Source: JAAZZIT01 sp964480525
Lineage (GTDB): Bacteria > Bacillota > Clostridia > Oscillospirales > Ruminococcaceae
Length of the DNA stretch: 64,000 bases
Assembly: GCA_964480525.1 (NCBI GenBank)
Contig: CAYZOV010000003.1
Coordinates: forward strand, 48,441-112,440
Reading direction: 5' to 3'
Positions within the stretch are counted from its first letter, which is position 1. Each line of letters starts with the position of its first letter. Of the stretch, positions 26,765-35,030 are shown piece after piece. Under the pieces are notes generated by a model. That model searched no databases, was not told the origin of the DNA, and saw only the letters and a list, made by a program, of their open reading frames with translations. The position numbers were made by a program, and so were the translations under genes.

Positions 26765-27973
26765 ATGTTTATGTTCAACAAAAAAGAATGTGTTGCAATG
26801 CTTTTGGCAGGCGGTCAGGGAAGCCGTTTGTATGCTTTGACCCAAAAGGTTGCAAAACCGGCAGTACCTTATGGTGCTAAATATCGTATTATTGATTTCC
26901 CATTGTCAAACTGCATAAACTCAGGAATTGACACAGTAGGCGTACTTACACAGTATCAGCCACTTGTACTTAACGAGTATATCGGTAACGGTCAGCCGTG
27001 GGACCTTGACAGAATACACGGTGGAGTTCATGTTTTACCTCCGTATCAAAAAGCTTCGGGAGCTGATTGGTATTCAGGTACGGCAAACGCTATTTATCAG
27101 AATATTGAATTTGTTGACAGATACGACCCTGAGTATGTAATTATTCTCTCAGGCGACCATATCTACAAAATGGATTATAACAAAATGCTTTCGTTCCACA
27201 AATCCAAAAACGCCGACGCAACAATTGCTGTTTTGGACGTTCCGATTGAAGAAGCTTCAAGATTCGGCATTATGATTACCGACGAGGACGACAACATTAT
27301 CGACTTTGAGGAAAAACCTAAGAATCCACGTTCAACTTTGGCTTCAATGGGTATTTATATCTTTAACTGGCAGAAACTTCGTGCGGCTTTGATTGCTAAC
27401 GAAAACGACCCGAACGCAACAAAAGACTTCGGTAAAAACATTATTCCTGATATGAAAGACGCAGGCGACAAGCTTGTAGCGTACAGATTTGACGGTTACT
27501 GGAAGGACGTTGGAACAATTGATTCGTTGTGGGAAGCAAATATGGACCTTATCAATCCTAATATTCCAATTGACCTTTACGACCCGGCTTGGAAAATTTA
27601 TTCCAGAAACCCTGTAATGCCACCACAGAATATCGGTAAAAACGCTAAGATTCAAAATTCTATGGTAACAGAGGGTTGCAACATTGACGGAACTGTTGAC
27701 TTTTCAATGATTTCCGACGGCGTAACAATCGAAAAAGGCGCTAAGGTTACGGATTCTATCCTTATGCCGGGTGCTGTTGTTAAGGCAGGAGCAGTTGTTG
27801 AATATTCAATTGTAGGTGAAAATTCTGTTATCGGTGAAAACGCTCATATCGGCGCAAGACCTGAGGATATGCCGGTGCGTGACGATTGGGGAATCGCCGT
27901 TGTCGGACACGGACTTAATATTTCAAACGGCTCTGTCGTTGCACCTAAACAGATTATTTCAGAAGATATGTAA
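26765..27973 (+). CDS. glgC: Glucose-1-phosphate adenylyltransferase, catalytic subunit
   Basis: About 402 residues. AMLLAGGQGSRLYALTQKVAKPAVPYG at the start holds the nucleotide-binding GGxGxRL and effector-site Lys, YRIIDFPLSNCINSG and ILSGDHIYKMDY the metal and sugar-phosphate site, and a left-handed helix domain follows. It makes ADP-glucose from ATP and glucose-1-phosphate, the committed step of glycogen synthesis. Two ATGs (26765, 26771) lie after GGTGGG; either could be used. Confidence 0.94.
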   Translation: MFMFNKKECVAMLLAGGQGSRLYALTQKVAKPAVPYGAKYRIIDFPLSNCINSGIDTVGVLTQYQPLVLNEYIGNGQPWDLDRIHGGVHVLPPYQKASGADWYSGTANAIYQNIEFVDRYDPEYVIILSGDHIYKMDYNKMLSFHKSKNADATIAVLDVPIEEASRFGIMITDEDDNIIDFEEKPKNPRSTLASMGIYIFNWQKLRAALIANENDPNATKDFGKNIIPDMKDAGDKLVAYRFDGYWKDVGTIDSLWEANMDLINPNIPIDLYDPAWKIYSRNPVMPPQNIGKNAKIQNSMVTEGCNIDGTVDFSMISDGVTIEKGAKVTDSILMPGAVVKAGAVVEYSIVGENSVIGENAHIGARPEDMPVRDDWGIAVVGHGLNISNGSVVAPKQIISEDM

Positions 27974-27991
27974 GAAAGGGGAGCGGTTATA

Positions 27992-29119
27992 ATGGCAGTA
28001 AATATGGGAAATGTACTCGGTCTTGTTTTTGCTAATATGCACGACACAACCGTTTCGGATTTAACCAAAAACAGAACAATGGGTTCTATTCTTTTCGGAG
28101 GTAGATACAGACTTATCGACTTTACTCTTTCAAATATGGTAAACAGTGGTATAAGTGATGTTGGAGTTATCACAAAGGCAAATTATCAGTCGCTTCTTGA
28201 CCACCTCGGTTCAGCAAGAGAATGGGATTTGTCAAGAAAAAAAGGCGGACTTCACATTTTACCTCCGTTTTCAAACGTTGATTCAGGTCTTTACAGAGGT
28301 AGACTTGAAGCTCTCAACGGCGCAATGAGCTATATTAAATCTTCTCTTTGCGAATATGTTGTTCTTTCGGATTGCGATATTGTTACAAATATGGACTTTA
28401 AGCCTATTGTTGAACAGCACATTGAAACAGGTGCGGATATTACAATGGTTACAACCACAGGCGTATTCAATGCCGACCAGACAAGAAATGCTACGGTCGT
28501 AGCAGTCGGCAACGAAAGCAGAGTTCATGATGTACTTATTCGTTGCCCAATCAGCGGTCAATGCACAATGAGCCTTAATGTGTTTGTACTTAAAAAGGAT
28601 TTTCTTATCGACCTTATTCAAAATTCTGTTGCAAGAGGTCTTTACAGTTTTGAAGAAGATGTTTTGCAGGCTAGGGTTAAGGAACTTAAAATTGTTTCAT
28701 ATGATTATACAAAATTCTATCGCAGAATTAACAGCCTTCTCGATTATTTCCACGCAAACCTCGACCTTATCGACGTAGAAAACTCAAAACAGCTTTTCCT
28801 TCCTAAACGTCCTATTTACACAAAGGTCAGAGATAATGCTCCGTCGAAGTACGGACTTGAAAGTTCGGTTACTAATTCGCTTATTGCCGACGGTTGCGTA
28901 ATCGAAGGCGAAGTTGAAAACTGTGTTCTTTTCCGTGGCGTTAAAATCGGTAAAGGAACAAAGGTTAAAAATTCTATTCTTATGCAGGATACGGTTATCG
29001 GAAAAGACTGTGAAATTTCGTATGTTATTACCGATAAAAACGTTAATATCTGCAACAACAGACTTCTGACAAGCTCGGCTGTTTATCCTATGTATATCGG
29101 CAAAGGTGCGTCTGTTTAG
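27992..29119 (+). CDS. glgD: GlgD, glucose-1-phosphate adenylyltransferase partner subunit
   Basis: 375 residues, homologous to GlgC along its length (GGRYRLIDFTLSNMVNSGISDVGV, SDCDIVTNMD) but with the catalytic N-terminal loop replaced: GNVLGLVFANMHDTTVSDLT stands where GlgC has the GGQGSRL motif. This is the GlgD type of Firmicutes, known to be catalytically weak alone and to alter GlgC kinetics as a hetero-oligomer. It starts 19 bases after glgC with an AAGGGGAG site. Confidence 0.93.
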   Translation: MAVNMGNVLGLVFANMHDTTVSDLTKNRTMGSILFGGRYRLIDFTLSNMVNSGISDVGVITKANYQSLLDHLGSAREWDLSRKKGGLHILPPFSNVDSGLYRGRLEALNGAMSYIKSSLCEYVVLSDCDIVTNMDFKPIVEQHIETGADITMVTTTGVFNADQTRNATVVAVGNESRVHDVLIRCPISGQCTMSLNVFVLKKDFLIDLIQNSVARGLYSFEEDVLQARVKELKIVSYDYTKFYRRINSLLDYFHANLDLIDVENSKQLFLPKRPIYTKVRDNAPSKYGLESSVTNSLIADGCVIEGEVENCVLFRGVKIGKGTKVKNSILMQDTVIGKDCEISYVITDKNVNICNNRLLTSSAVYPMYIGKGASV

Positions 29120-29146
29120 TATTAAATTATCAAAGGGGGTATTCCA

Positions 29147-30562
29147 TTGAATATTTTATATTGTTCAAGTGAGGCTCGTCCTTTTGCCGCTTCAGGGGGA
29201 CTTGCTGACGTAGCCGGCTCTTTGCCAAAGGCTATAAACGACGAGGGCGGACACGATTGTCGTGTGGTTATGCCTTATTATGGCACAATTAAACCCGAAC
29301 TCAAAGAACAGTGTCATTTTCTCACTAATTTCTCTGTGCCTGTTGCGTGGAGAAACCAATACTGTGGCGTTTTTGTCAGCGTTGTAAACGGAGTTACATA
29401 TTATCTTCTCGACAACGAATACTACTTTAACAGAAACGGTCTTTATGGTTTTTATGATGACGCAGAAAGATTTGTTTTCTTTTCAAGAGCAATTCTCGAA
29501 CTTCTTCATTACATAGACTTTAAGCCGAATGTTCTTTCGTGTAACGACTGGCAGACTGCTCTTGTGCCTGTTTATTACGATATTTTCTATCGTTATCAGC
29601 CGGGTTATGAAGATATTAAAACAGTATTTACTATCCATAATATCGCTTATCAGGGACAGTACGGTATGGATTTGCTCAACGACCTTATGGGTATTCCTGC
29701 GTACCATGCTTCGATTCTTGAATATGACGGCGACGTGAACTTTATGAAAGGCGCTATTGAATGTGCCGATAAAGTTACGACTGTATCGCCAACATACGCA
29801 CAGGAAATTCTCGACCCGTGGTATGCTCACGGTCTTGACAGAATACTTTCTCAAAAACAGTATAAACTTTGCGGTTTCCTTAACGGTATTGACCTTGACG
29901 CAAACAATCCTGAAACTGACAAGGTTATTCCGAAGAATTATTCTGCAAAAGATAAATCAGGTAAAGCAATTTGTAAACAAAAACTTCTTGAAGAAATGGG
30001 AATTGCACCGGGAAATGAGCCTGTTATCGGTATTGTAACAAGATTTGTTTCGCATAAGGGACTTGACCTTGTTAAGTATGTATTTGAGGATATTATTCGT
30101 TTGGGATACAAGTTTGCAATTTTGGGTTCGGGCGAAAAAATCTATGAGGACTTTTTCTCTGAGATGAAATATCGTTACCCTGACCGTGTAGGACTAACAA
30201 TCGGATTTGTACCTGATTTGTCAAAGAGAATTTACGCAGGTGCGGATATGTTCCTTATGCCGTCACAGAGCGAGCCTTGCGGACTTGCACAGATGATAGC
30301 TTTGAGATACGGAACAATTCCTATCGTCAGAGAAACGGGTGGATTGAAGGACAGCATTAAGGACGCAGGAGCTTTTGGTGGAAACGGATTTACCTTTAAA
30401 ACCTATAATGCTCACGATATGCTTGACGCTTGTACTCGTGCAAGACATCTTTACGATTGTCAGCCTGAATGGGCGCAACTTGTTGCAAACGCATTTACTC
30501 AGGACTTCAGCTGGGAACGTTCTGCTAAGCTTTATATCGGACTTTATTCAGACATTCACTAA
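29147..30562 (+). CDS. glgA: Glycogen synthase (ADP-glucose)
   Basis: 471 residues, GT5 family. ASGGLADVAGSLPKAI near the start, HNIAYQGQYGMD, and the C-terminal MPSQSEPCGLAQMIALRYGTIPIVRETGGLKDS are GlgA signatures, the last containing the acid/base Glu region. Residue 15 or so, a Lys in the KxGGL motif of E. coli GlgA, is Ser here. The start is TTG at 29147 behind a strong AAAGGGGG. Last gene of the operon; an intrinsic terminator follows. Confidence 0.94.
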   Translation: MNILYCSSEARPFAASGGLADVAGSLPKAINDEGGHDCRVVMPYYGTIKPELKEQCHFLTNFSVPVAWRNQYCGVFVSVVNGVTYYLLDNEYYFNRNGLYGFYDDAERFVFFSRAILELLHYIDFKPNVLSCNDWQTALVPVYYDIFYRYQPGYEDIKTVFTIHNIAYQGQYGMDLLNDLMGIPAYHASILEYDGDVNFMKGAIECADKVTTVSPTYAQEILDPWYAHGLDRILSQKQYKLCGFLNGIDLDANNPETDKVIPKNYSAKDKSGKAICKQKLLEEMGIAPGNEPVIGIVTRFVSHKGLDLVKYVFEDIIRLGYKFAILGSGEKIYEDFFSEMKYRYPDRVGLTIGFVPDLSKRIYAGADMFLMPSQSEPCGLAQMIALRYGTIPIVRETGGLKDSIKDAGAFGGNGFTFKTYNAHDMLDACTRARHLYDCQPEWAQLVANAFTQDFSWERSAKLYIGLYSDIH

Positions 30563-30580
30563 AATTTAGAATTTTTTAGG

Positions 30581-30619
30581 AAACCGTGGACTTTTTTTAG
30601 AAAAGGTCTACGGTTTTTC
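30581..30619 (+). terminator. Terminator of the glycogen operon
   Basis: AAACCGTGGACTTT pairs with AAGGTCTACGGTTT, with two wobble or mismatch positions, followed by T-rich sequence ending near 30619. Confidence 0.75.
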
Positions 30620-30648
30620 TTGCATTTATATCTAAAATATGCTACAAT
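30620..30648 (+). promoter_or_regulatory. Promoter of the SAH deaminase-hydrolase pair
   Basis: TTGCAT (30620-30625), 17 bases, TACAAT (30643-30648), starting 34 bases before the next ATG and directly after the glg terminator. Confidence 0.65.
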
Positions 30649-30681
30649 AAATAAAAGTATATTTTTAAGGAGCTTTAAGGT

Positions 30682-31965
30682 ATGAATTATCATTTTAAAG
30701 ATATTTTGGCTGTTTTGCCTACGGATAATGGCTATGAAGTTAAGCAGACCAATGTGTATGTTACGGACGATATTATATCAGGAATAGAAAATCCACCTGA
30801 GAATTTTGTGGCTGACCGTGTTTTTGACGGGAAAAACAAGCTTTTGAGCGTAGGTTTTATTAACGCTCATAACCACGCTTATATGTCGGTTTTCAGAAAC
30901 TCGGCTGATGATGTTTTATTTGAGGAATGGTTAAACGAAAAAATTCTTCCAAAAGAGGATTTGCTCACAGATGAGGATTTGTACTGGGGAACTCAACTTT
31001 CGTGTCTTGAAATGCTAAAATCGGGAACAACCACTTTTCTTGATATGCACATTTCTAAAAACATCGTTCCAAAGGCTGTTACAGACGTTGGTATGCGTGC
31101 TGTAATTTCCAAAGGAATTGTCGGTGCAGGGAATGCACAATACGGAATGGACAGACTAGCGTGGGCAAAAGAGGAAATTGAAAACTATAAAGACCACCCT
31201 TTGCTTTCGTTTATGCTTGGCCCTCACGCAATTTATACCTGTGATGGGGATTATTTAAAAATCGTTACCGAAGAGGCTAAAAAGCTTGGCGTGGGACTTC
31301 ATATTCATATGGACGAATCGCCTGTTGAACATCGTGAAGCACTTGAAAAGTACGGTATGACCCCTGTTGAATATGTAAATTCTCTGGGTGTGTTTGATGT
31401 AAAGACAATTTGCGCTCATTGTGTTCAGCTCACAGACAGCGATATTGACATTCTTGCTCAAAATGGCGTATCTGTTGCTGCAAATCCTGTTTCAAATTTA
31501 AAGCTTGCGAACGGAGTTGCACCAATTAAGAAAATGCTTGAAAAGGGGGTAAATGTGGCTCTTGGAACTGACGGCCCGGGAAGTAACAACGGTCAGAATA
31601 TGTTTAGAGAGATGAATTTTCACTCGCTTTTGCATAAAGGAATCAATCACGACGCGGTAGCCGTGGGTGCTGTTGACACATACAAGTGTGCTACCATAAA
31701 CGGTGCTAAGGCACTTAATCTTGAAAATATCGGAGAGCTTAAAATTGGAAACAAGGCTGACCTTTTTGTGATGGATATAAACCAGCCACAATTCTATCCG
31801 AGAAATAATATGCTCGGAGCTTTGTGCTATTCAGCAAGAGGTACCGAAATCGAAACGGTTATGGTAAACGGCAAAATTTTGATTGAAAACGGAAAATCTA
31901 CTACACTAGACGAAGAAAAAATTTATTATAACGCAAGTAAGGTTATTGAAAGAATTTCAAAATAA
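30682..31965 (+). CDS. mtaD: S-adenosylhomocysteine / methylthioadenosine deaminase
   Basis: 427 residues, amidohydrolase superfamily. GFINAHNHAYMS gives the first metal HxH, GLHIHMDES the next His, CAHCVQL the third and LGTDGPGSNNGQNMF the catalytic Asp; the SNN form is typical of the MtaD/SsnA branch that deaminates SAH, MTA and adenosine. Its product from SAH is S-inosylhomocysteine. It lies 12 bases before an S-adenosylhomocysteine hydrolase gene, which supports a role in SAM by-product recycling. AAGGAG precedes the start. Confidence 0.88.
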   Translation: MNYHFKDILAVLPTDNGYEVKQTNVYVTDDIISGIENPPENFVADRVFDGKNKLLSVGFINAHNHAYMSVFRNSADDVLFEEWLNEKILPKEDLLTDEDLYWGTQLSCLEMLKSGTTTFLDMHISKNIVPKAVTDVGMRAVISKGIVGAGNAQYGMDRLAWAKEEIENYKDHPLLSFMLGPHAIYTCDGDYLKIVTEEAKKLGVGLHIHMDESPVEHREALEKYGMTPVEYVNSLGVFDVKTICAHCVQLTDSDIDILAQNGVSVAANPVSNLKLANGVAPIKKMLEKGVNVALGTDGPGSNNGQNMFREMNFHSLLHKGINHDAVAVGAVDTYKCATINGAKALNLENIGELKIGNKADLFVMDINQPQFYPRNNMLGALCYSARGTEIETVMVNGKILIENGKSTTLDEEKIYYNASKVIERISK

Positions 31966-31977
31966 AGGAGAAATAGT

Positions 31978-33216
31978 ATGTCGGAAATCAGAGATGTTAA
32001 TTTATGGGAAAGTGGCGAAAGAAAAATTTTGTGGGTAAAGCAGAATATGTGCTTGCTTAGAAATCTTGAGGAACGTTTTTCAAAAGAAAAGCCATTCGAG
32101 GGTAAAAAAATCGCACTTTCTGTTCACCTTGAAGCAAAAACAGCATACCTTTGTAAAGTGTTAGCGTCTGGTGGTGCCGAAATGTATGTAACAGGTAGCA
32201 ATCCGCTTTCCACACAGGACGATGTGGCTGCTGCACTTGTTCACGCAGGGCTTAATGTATTTGCTTGGCACGGTGCAACCGAGGAGGAGTATTTCAGACA
32301 CATTGATGAGGCTATAAAAATCGGTCCTGACATCATTATTGATGACGGTGGCGACCTCGTAAATCATATTCATAATAATCACCCTGAGCTTATTTCTAAG
32401 GTTCTCGGTGGCTGTGAAGAAACCACAACGGGTATTCATCGTCTTATCGCTATGGACAAGGAAAACAAGCTTAAATTCCCAATGGTTCTTGTAAATAACG
32501 CAAAGTGTAAGTATTTATTTGATAATCGTTATGGCACAGGTCAGTCTGTATGGGACGGAATAAACCGCACAACCAATCTTATTGTTGCAGGTAAAAATGT
32601 CGTTGTGGCAGGCTATGGCTGGTGTGGTAAGGGTGTAGCTATGCGAGCAAAAGGCTTGGGTGCAACGGTTATAGTTACGGAAATCGACCCTATCAAGGCT
32701 ATCGAGGCTGTAATGGACGGCTTTAAGGTTATGCCTATGGAAGAAGCAGCAAAAATCGGCGACTTTTTCATAACTGTAACAGGCTGTCGTGACGTAATTA
32801 CGGAAAAATCATTCCTCAATATGAAGGACGGTGCAATTTGTTGTAACGCAGGTCATTTTGACGTTGAGGTTGACGTGGCAGGTTTGAAGAAAATGGCTGT
32901 TGAAACTCGTGAAGCGAGAAACAACATTCAGGGCTATAAGCTTTCAAACGGTAATTGGATTTATGTAATTGCAGAGGGACGACTTGTAAACCTTGCGGCA
33001 GGTGACGGACACCCTGCTGAAATTATGGATATGTCATTTGCAATTCAGGCATTGTCGGCAAAATATATTGTTGATAACAACGGAAAATTTGACAAGATGA
33101 TTGTTAATGTTCCTGAAAGTGTGGACAACGAAGTGGCACAGTATAAGCTTGACTATTGGAATATTGCTATTGATAAGCTGTCAGAAGAACAGTATGAATA
33201 CCTCTATAATGTTTAA
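31978..33216 (+). CDS. ahcY: Adenosylhomocysteinase (or S-inosylhomocysteine hydrolase)
   Basis: 412 residues, the short archaeal/Thermotoga-type form. SVHLEAKTAYLCKVLASGGAEMYVTGSNPLSTQDDV and NNAKCKYLFDNRYGTGQS (catalytic Lys and Asp) are visible in part, and NAD-binding VVVAGYGWCGKGVA follows. The enzyme reversibly cleaves SAH to homocysteine and adenosine using bound NAD. Because a SAH deaminase is encoded just upstream, the true substrate may be S-inosylhomocysteine, as shown in a methanogen. AAGGAG precedes the ATG. A terminator follows. Confidence 0.9.
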   Translation: MSEIRDVNLWESGERKILWVKQNMCLLRNLEERFSKEKPFEGKKIALSVHLEAKTAYLCKVLASGGAEMYVTGSNPLSTQDDVAAALVHAGLNVFAWHGATEEEYFRHIDEAIKIGPDIIIDDGGDLVNHIHNNHPELISKVLGGCEETTTGIHRLIAMDKENKLKFPMVLVNNAKCKYLFDNRYGTGQSVWDGINRTTNLIVAGKNVVVAGYGWCGKGVAMRAKGLGATVIVTEIDPIKAIEAVMDGFKVMPMEEAAKIGDFFITVTGCRDVITEKSFLNMKDGAICCNAGHFDVEVDVAGLKKMAVETREARNNIQGYKLSNGNWIYVIAEGRLVNLAAGDGHPAEIMDMSFAIQALSAKYIVDNNGKFDKMIVNVPESVDNEVAQYKLDYWNIAIDKLSEEQYEYLYNV

Positions 33217-33218
33217 CA

Positions 33219-33256
33219 AAAAAGTCACAACAGATTTGCTCTGCTGTGACTTTTGT
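33219..33256. terminator. Bidirectional terminator between ahcY and the thioesterase gene
   Basis: AAAAGTCACAACAGA pairs with TCTGCTGTGACTTTT (one mismatch), with A and T runs outside, serving the convergent genes on both sides. Confidence 0.85.
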
Positions 33257-33257
33257 T

Positions 33258-33686
33258 TTATTCTTCAATAAGTGCGTCTGCAAAAACCTTGTAAATGTCA
33301 GGGTGGGATTTTTGACTTCGTAACGGACGCATATTTACATCGGTTAAACAATGAGTTGTTTTGCCAATTGCCGACAATTTACCGCCTTGCGTTATGTTGA
33401 AAATTTCGTATGTCAGTTCGAGTTTGCAACCGTTGAATTTCGTAACTTTTGGATAAATTTCAAATTCGTCACCGAAACAAAGTGGGAATTTGTATTCACA
33501 ATATGCCGACAACACAGGAATCCACACGCCCTCTGCTTCCATTTTGTCAAATGGGTAGCCCGCTTGCGACAGCATATCAATTCTGGATTCTTCCAAAAAT
33601 CGGATATAATTTGAATGATGTACAATTGACATTTTGTCGGTTTCGTAATAATTAACTTTGCGTTTGTATGGTTTAAAAACGTTCAT
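33258..33686 (-). CDS. YbgC/4HBT-type acyl-CoA thioesterase
   Basis: 142 residues with the single hot-dog fold of the 4-hydroxybenzoyl-CoA thioesterase family. YETDKMSIVHHSNYIRFLEESR holds the catalytic Asp of the YbgC branch (Y-x-D/T-D-x-x-G/S-x-V-x-H-x-x-Y). It would hydrolyse short or branched acyl-CoA in the cytoplasm; the real substrate is unknown. It stands alone on the minus strand. ATG 33686 has an AGGGG-like site upstream. Confidence 0.85.
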   Translation of the reverse strand: MNVFKPYKRKVNYYETDKMSIVHHSNYIRFLEESRIDMLSQAGYPFDKMEAEGVWIPVLSAYCEYKFPLCFGDEFEIYPKVTKFNGCKLELTYEIFNITQGGKLSAIGKTTHCLTDVNMRPLRSQKSHPDIYKVFADALIEE

Positions 33687-33792
33687 ATTTTCCCCTCAAC
33701 TTTCTATAAAACATTATAAATCAAAAAAATAATTTTGTAAAGTTTTTCTCTTAAAAATCCTATGAAATCCGAGAAGTTTATTTTTAAACAAA

Positions 33793-33821
33793 TTGACAAG
33801 TATTTATTTTCGATGTATAAT
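33793..33821 (+). promoter_or_regulatory. Consensus promoter of the Thr-rich lipoprotein
   Basis: TTGACA (33793-33798), 17 bases, TATAAT (33816-33821), both boxes perfect. Start near 33828; GGAGG and ATG 33856 follow. Confidence 0.8.
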
Positions 33822-33855
33822 TATGATGATGAGATAATATAATGGAGGAAATAAC

Positions 33856-34752
33856 ATGAAAAAGCTTGTAAAATCCATAACCATAAAATCGTTAGTTGTT
33901 TTAAGCGTATTCAGTCTAACAGCCTGCAGTAACAATCAAACCGCCGATAAAAAAATTGCTACAACAAGTGCCGTAACAACCACATTGCCTATCGTTACAA
34001 CCACAAAAACTGAAAATACAGTAACAACAAGTGGCACGGTTACAGCAGAACCCCCAGTAACAACCGCCTCAACAGTAACGACAAGTGCAACAACCACAAC
34101 GTCAACGCCAGAAGAAACTACCACCACTACCAAAAAAGCTATTACAACTACAAAAAAGGTCACGACAACTACCGTAACCACAAAGAAAAATAATGTGACG
34201 ACTACGACAACCACAAAGAAACCGAGTAATAACAATGACAACAGTAATAACAAAAATAAAACCCAAACAATGTGGGCATCGGAAGGCACATTTGTTGTGG
34301 ACATAAATAACGGGTACTGGGACTATGCAGATAATTTAACTTTGTACAAGGGCGACAAAGTAACAGCGTACCCGAACGACACAGTAACAATCACCAAAAA
34401 CGGCAAAAAGGTCAACTACACAAAAATCAAGATGATAGGAAACGCAGGAGGAACACAAACAATCTCAATAGACGGATATGTAGGATATGTGGAAACATCG
34501 TGCCTATCAACAAAGGAAATCAAGGTAACAAAAGTAACCGAATCAGATGTAAAAAAGCTTTGTGCTGAATTGCAGGAGTATTCAAATAGTTTGTCGGTAT
34601 GGAAAACAAGGTATACTGAATCTATCTTTTATGGAAAACTCTTCAATGATTATGATGGATATTGCAAATGTTCAATCGAAGGAGCAACCCCCCTCCAACA
34701 GCTCGTGGCATACGGTGCCAAACTGGTATGTCGATTCAAGCATAACATATGA
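33856..34752 (+). CDS. Thr-rich SH3-like lipoprotein, frameshifted near the end
   Basis: 298 codons as read. A lipoprotein signal (KKLVKSITI...LTAC, Cys about 23) is followed by a Thr-rich linker (about 36-130, runs of TTT, TTK) and an SH3-like domain (about 140-220). The shared motif TESDVKKLCAELQEYSNS follows. After a run of six C at 34688-34693 the frame departs from its tandem paralogue and ends early. The paralogue has five C at the matching place (36151-36155). Removing one C joins this to the tail at 34694-34891. It is probably a surface protein; whether the frameshift is real, a phase state or a sequencing error is open. Confidence 0.8.
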   Translation: MKKLVKSITIKSLVVLSVFSLTACSNNQTADKKIATTSAVTTTLPIVTTTKTENTVTTSGTVTAEPPVTTASTVTTSATTTTSTPEETTTTTKKAITTTKKVTTTTVTTKKNNVTTTTTTKKPSNNNDNSNNKNKTQTMWASEGTFVVDINNGYWDYADNLTLYKGDKVTAYPNDTVTITKNGKKVNYTKIKMIGNAGGTQTISIDGYVGYVETSCLSTKEIKVTKVTESDVKKLCAELQEYSNSLSVWKTRYTESIFYGKLFNDYDGYCKCSIEGATPLQQLVAYGAKLVCRFKHNI

Positions 34753-34891
34753 TGAAATACTCAAAGACCTAAAAGAACAGCTTGATTACGAGTATAAACT
34801 TCTCCCTGACTCTCACCAAGTTATTTATTACAAATTAAGCAAAAATACAAATACAGGCAAAGAAAAGTGGGATATATATTTCCTCTATTAA
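34694..34891 (+). pseudogene. Out-of-frame C-terminal tail of the Thr-rich lipoprotein
   Basis: In the second frame, codons from SNSSWHTVPNWY through LLPDSHQVIYY to WDIYFLY-stop match the C-terminus of the next gene (SNSSWH, NWY, LPNSHQVIYY, IYFLY). It has no ribosome site or start of its own at the junction, so it is the detached 3' end of the preceding gene. Confidence 0.75.
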
Positions 34892-34901
34892 GCAAAAGAT
34901 T

Positions 34902-34936
34902 AAGCCACTAAGAAAAAAATCTTAGTGGCTTTTCTA
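34902..34936 (+). terminator. Terminator between the tandem surface-protein genes
   Basis: Perfect 12-bp stem AAGCCACTAAGA (34902-34913) with TCTTAGTGGCTT (34920-34931), then TTCT. Confidence 0.85.
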
Positions 34937-35030
34937 TTCAGTTCCATCAAAATAATGTGATAGAATTAGATGAAATTAAATTCAACACACGTCAGCGACC
35001 TTGCTGACAACATATAAAAGGAGAATCACT

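Noticed and set aside
34688..34693. Programmed ribosomal frameshift at the C tract
   Set aside because: The paralogue has C5 in the normal frame and no stimulatory structure or second ribosome site is evident, so a simple one-base difference is more likely.
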